From NCBI GenBank assembly GCA_029262515.1, contig JAJCZH010000036.1:1-36791 (forward strand): DNA of 36,791 nucleotides, in the 5' to 3' direction. Positions 33,929 through 36,791 of this stretch are shown piece by piece; the first letter of the stretch is position 1; each line of letters opens with the position of its first letter. The stretch comes from Deltaproteobacteria bacterium. Lineage in GTDB: Bacteria; Desulfobacterota; GWC2-55-46; JADFVP01. Below the pieces are notes generated by a model that searched no databases, was not told the origin of the DNA, and worked only from the letters and a program-made list of their open reading frames with translations. The position numbers and the translations under genes were made by a program.

Positions 33929-36610
33929 ATGGTAATGCGCATGGGATGGCACCAGCAGGAAGCTGACGAGGCAATAAAAAAACTAAGGTCCTCTATAAAG
34001 GGCCTGACACCCGATGAGGCGCGTAAAAGGCTCGATGAATGGGGCCCGAACGAGCTCAAGGAAAAAGAGAAAAAGCCCCTCTTCATGATGTTCCTCTACC
34101 AGTTCAAGGACTTCATGATTCTCATCCTCATCGCCGCTGCGGTCATATCAGGTATCATAGGAGACCTGTCTGACACTATTGCTATAGTCGTCATCGTGGC
34201 CCTAAACGCAATAATAGGCTTTGTACAAGAGTATAGGGCAGAGAAGGCCATGGCAACGCTTAAGAAGATGGCAGCTCCATTTGCCGTCGTTATAAGAAGC
34301 GGCACGCCTTCGACAGTTTCAGCCTCGGATATTGTGCCTGGAGATGTTGTGACCCTGGAAGCCGGAAACATTGTCCCTACCGACATGAGGCTTCTGGAGT
34401 CCGCCCAGTTGAAGATCGAGGAGGCGGCCCTTACCGGAGAGTCCATGCCGGTTGAGAAGCACATCAAGGCCATCGACGACGCCTCAGCCCCCTTAGGCGA
34501 TAGGAAAAATATGGCCTATAAGGGTACCCTGATTACTTATGGCCGTGGTACAGGTGTCGTCGTAGCTACCGGCATGGAGACCGAGCTCGGCAGGATCGCC
34601 TCTATGCTGCAGGAGGAAGAGGAGGTAAAGACCCCCCTCCAGAAGAGGCTCCTAAGCTTTGAGAAAAGACTCGCCCTCGTCGTTCTAGCAATATGCGCAA
34701 TCATCTTCGTCATCGGCATAATAAGGGGAGAGCCACCGATGCTCATGCTCCTTACGGCCATCTCACTCGCCGTTGCGGCGATACCAGAGGCGCTTCCTGC
34801 TGTGGTGACCATCTCTCTTGCCATCGGGGCAAAGAAGATGGTCAGGCAGAACGCCCTTATCAGAAAACTCCCGGCTGTTGAGACCCTTGGCTCGGTCACA
34901 TATATCTGCTCCGACAAGACCGGCACGTTGACATTAAACAGGATGACCGTAGAGGAACTTTATGTTGACGGTAAGTTCACAAAAGCCACCCTCTCACCCC
35001 TAAAAAGCCAGAATCCGGAAGAACCACTTGCACCAAGACCATATGAGATACTCATGACCGCTCTTGCGCTGAATAACGACGCCAGGGAGGACTCATCTGG
35101 CAAGGTGATAGGTGACCCTACTGAGAGCGCCCCTTATAGCTTTACCAAGAACGCCGGATTCCACAAGCCTGTGCTTGAAAAAGAATTCCCAAGGGTAGCT
35201 GAGATCCCCTTTGACTCGGAAAGGAAATGCATGACCACCTTCCATAAGGTCGTGCAAGACGAGGGCCCCGGTTTTAATTATATATCCTTCACAAAGGGCG
35301 CTCCGGACATCCTGACTGGCAAGGCTTCGGATATCCTTACCTCAGACGGGTTGCTCGGCGTAGACGCGGACGCAATATCGATGGCAAACGAGACAATGGC
35401 TTCAGAGGGTCTTAGGGTGCTGGCCGTTGGCATGAGGCGGTGGAAAGAGCTTCCTGCGGAAATATCGCCTCTGGCCGTGGAATCCGGCCTTACCTTTGTG
35501 GGGCTGATAGGCATGATGGACCCGCCGAGGGAGGAGGCGAAAGAGGCCATTGATCTTTGCAGGAGCGCTGGCATATTTCCTGTAATGATAACCGGAGACC
35601 ACCCTATAACCGCAAGGGCTATCGCAAAAAGGCTTGGTATCGTAGACGATGACCACAAAGCGATAATCACAGGAAGGGAGCTTGAGAGGCTGCCCCTTGA
35701 GGAATTAGAGGAGAGGGTGGAGCATATAAGGGTTTATGCGAGGGTTGCCCCGGAACAGAAGCTTAAAATAGTAAAAGCGCTCCAGGACAAGGGGCATTTC
35801 GTGGCTATGACCGGAGACGGGGTGAATGACGCACCTGCCCTCAAGAGGGCCGATATAGGTGTCGCGATGGGTATTACCGGGACGGATGTTTCGAAAGAAG
35901 CAGGACACATGATACTCCTCGATGATAACTTTGCGACAATCGTAAAATCAATAAAGGAAGGAAGAAGGATATTCGATAATATCCGAAAGTTCATCAAATA
36001 TACTATGACCAGTAATTCGGGAGAGATTTGGGTAATTTTCCTTGCACCATTTCTGGGTCTGCCGATCCCGCTCTTGCCCATTCATATCCTATGGATCAAT
36101 CTGGTGACAGATGGACTCCCTGGGCTCGCTCTTTCAGCAGAACCGGCGGAAAGTGGTATCATGAACAGGCCGCCCAGACATCCGAAAGAGAGTATCTTTG
36201 CTCGTGGTCTGAGTACTCACATTATATGGGTTGGATTGCTAATGGCCTTTGCGACCATATTTACCCAGGCATGGTCTATCAAGACCGGTCATGCTCACTG
36301 GCAAACCATGACATTTACCGTGCTATGTTTAAGTCAAATGGGGCATGTCCTTGCCATAAGATCTGAGAGTCAATCGCTTTTCACCCAAGGCTTATTTTCA
36401 AACAAGCCGCTTACCGGTGCCTTTATTCTCACATTTGCCTTGCAGATGGCTACTATATACGTTCCTTTTCTACAGCCTATATTCAGGACTGAGGCTCTTA
36501 CATTTAATGAACTCATGTTCACTTTGGCCATGTCATCGGTTGTCCTTATCGCAGTTGAGATAGAAAAAATGCTTAAGAGAAAAATTGCAAACAAGTATCT
36601 GGTAAGATGA
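33929..36610 (+). CDS. Cation-transporting P-type ATPase (Ca2+ type IIA-like)
   Basis: An 893-residue ion pump. It has an N-terminal cation-ATPase domain (GLTPDEARKRLDEWGPNEL) and the actuator motif TGES at residues 169-172. PEALP lies in the fourth membrane helix (about 286-290), and the phosphorylated Asp329 is in SDKTGTLTLN. The nucleotide domain has GDPTES and KGAPD (456-460), and the hinge is TGDGVNDAP (628-636). The fifth and sixth helices have SNSGEIWVIFLAPFLGLP and NLVTDGLP, with acidic and Asn ligands like SERCA/PMR1-type pumps. Ca2+ export is the best guess; Na+ or Mn2+ cannot be excluded. Three in-frame ATGs (33929, 33935, 33941) compete, and none has a clear Shine-Dalgarno. Confidence 0.9.
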   Translation: MVMRMGWHQQEADEAIKKLRSSIKGLTPDEARKRLDEWGPNELKEKEKKPLFMMFLYQFKDFMILILIAAAVISGIIGDLSDTIAIVVIVALNAIIGFVQEYRAEKAMATLKKMAAPFAVVIRSGTPSTVSASDIVPGDVVTLEAGNIVPTDMRLLESAQLKIEEAALTGESMPVEKHIKAIDDASAPLGDRKNMAYKGTLITYGRGTGVVVATGMETELGRIASMLQEEEEVKTPLQKRLLSFEKRLALVVLAICAIIFVIGIIRGEPPMLMLLTAISLAVAAIPEALPAVVTISLAIGAKKMVRQNALIRKLPAVETLGSVTYICSDKTGTLTLNRMTVEELYVDGKFTKATLSPLKSQNPEEPLAPRPYEILMTALALNNDAREDSSGKVIGDPTESAPYSFTKNAGFHKPVLEKEFPRVAEIPFDSERKCMTTFHKVVQDEGPGFNYISFTKGAPDILTGKASDILTSDGLLGVDADAISMANETMASEGLRVLAVGMRRWKELPAEISPLAVESGLTFVGLIGMMDPPREEAKEAIDLCRSAGIFPVMITGDHPITARAIAKRLGIVDDDHKAIITGRELERLPLEELEERVEHIRVYARVAPEQKLKIVKALQDKGHFVAMTGDGVNDAPALKRADIGVAMGITGTDVSKEAGHMILLDDNFATIVKSIKEGRRIFDNIRKFIKYTMTSNSGEIWVIFLAPFLGLPIPLLPIHILWINLVTDGLPGLALSAEPAESGIMNRPPRHPKESIFARGLSTHIIWVGLLMAFATIFTQAWSIKTGHAHWQTMTFTVLCLSQMGHVLAIRSESQSLFTQGLFSNKPLTGAFILTFALQMATIYVPFLQPIFRTEALTFNELMFTLAMSSVVLIAVEIEKMLKRKIANKYLVR

Positions 36611-36652
36611 GGGTGTATGAAGTAGATAAAGTCGTGAAAAAGATAAAGTTGC

Positions 36653-36791
36653 TGGACTGCCCCCCTGTTTTGAGACAGTAAAATATGTCACACTTGTCAC
36701 ACATAGGAGGTGTTTCAAGTGGCTAATAAAAGACATTCGAAGGCGTTCAAACAGATGTGCCTGGAGCGCATGAGGCGGTGCGACAATATTT
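36653..36791 (+). mobile_element. Insertion sequence, left end (cut by window edge)
   Basis: A TG-starting end, TGGACTGCCCCCCTGTTTTG, is followed by GAGACAG and then after about 40 bases by a transposase start. The layout resembles IS3-type ends. The opposite end is outside the window. Confidence 0.55.
36719..36791 (+). CDS. Transposase N-terminus (partial, IS3-like OrfA)
   Basis: A GTG start sits eight bases after a strong AGGAGGT and encodes 24 residues up to the window end, ending FKQMCLERMRRCDNI. A basic N-terminus followed by this helix resembles the HTH start of IS3-family OrfA transposases. The rest is missing, so the family assignment is tentative. Confidence 0.6.
   Translation, partial: MANKRHSKAFKQMCLERMRRCDNI

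Overview
The window looks like a chromosomal piece of a Gram-negative bacterium. It carries the LPS-export permeases LptF and LptG, an initiator tRNA with an encoded CCA, and sigma70-like promoters. The gene content (a transaldolase/glucose-6-phosphate isomerase fusion beside transketolase, a DUF502 protein, a pantothenate cluster, a late cobalamin cluster under a riboswitch) is reminiscent of Deltaproteobacteria/Desulfobacterota or neighbouring phyla. That placement is inference; no rRNA or marker set is present to confirm it.

Region 1 (125-17441, all minus strand) is a long co-oriented housekeeping run. In transcription order it holds a YifB-type AAA ATPase, an orphan hybrid histidine kinase closed by a clear terminator, a cysteine-desulfurase-family enzyme, tsaD, rsmA, a deoxynucleoside kinase, panB, panC, panD, a DUF502 membrane protein, transketolase, a Tal-PGI fusion and glucokinase. 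The last three link glucose phosphorylation, hexose-phosphate isomerisation and the non-oxidative pentose phosphate pathway. PanB, PanC and PanD supply pantothenate for coenzyme A.

Region 2 (17785-23335, minus strand) is a cobalamin operon, cobO-cobU-cobT-cobS-cobC-cbiA. It is preceded by a cobalamin riboswitch and an intrinsic terminator that together look like a transcriptional off-switch. The cbiA gene carries an unusual in-frame palindrome within a basic linker.

Region 3 (23455-27969, plus strand) diverges from the riboswitch. It has a sigma70-like promoter, a divergent beta-carbonic-anhydrase-like protein, a Na+/Ca2+-exchanger-family transporter, and the overlapping lptF-lptG pair.

Region 4 (28064 to about 31050) is a tRNA-fMet gene with an integrated element next to it. 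The tyrosine recombinase ends inside the tRNA's terminator hairpin. It has an N-terminal excisionase-like HTH domain and a strong internal Shine-Dalgarno that could give a separate integrase. Behind it lie TACGTAAC-type repeats and an unrecognised gene pair. No second att copy was found.

Region 5 (31053-36610, plus strand) holds a frameshifted small c-type cytochrome, a CPA2-family cation/proton antiporter with a TrkA-N domain, a universal stress protein and a Ca2+-type P-type ATPase. Together these look like an ion-homeostasis or stress set. At the right edge (from about 36653) an insertion sequence begins and is cut by the window end.
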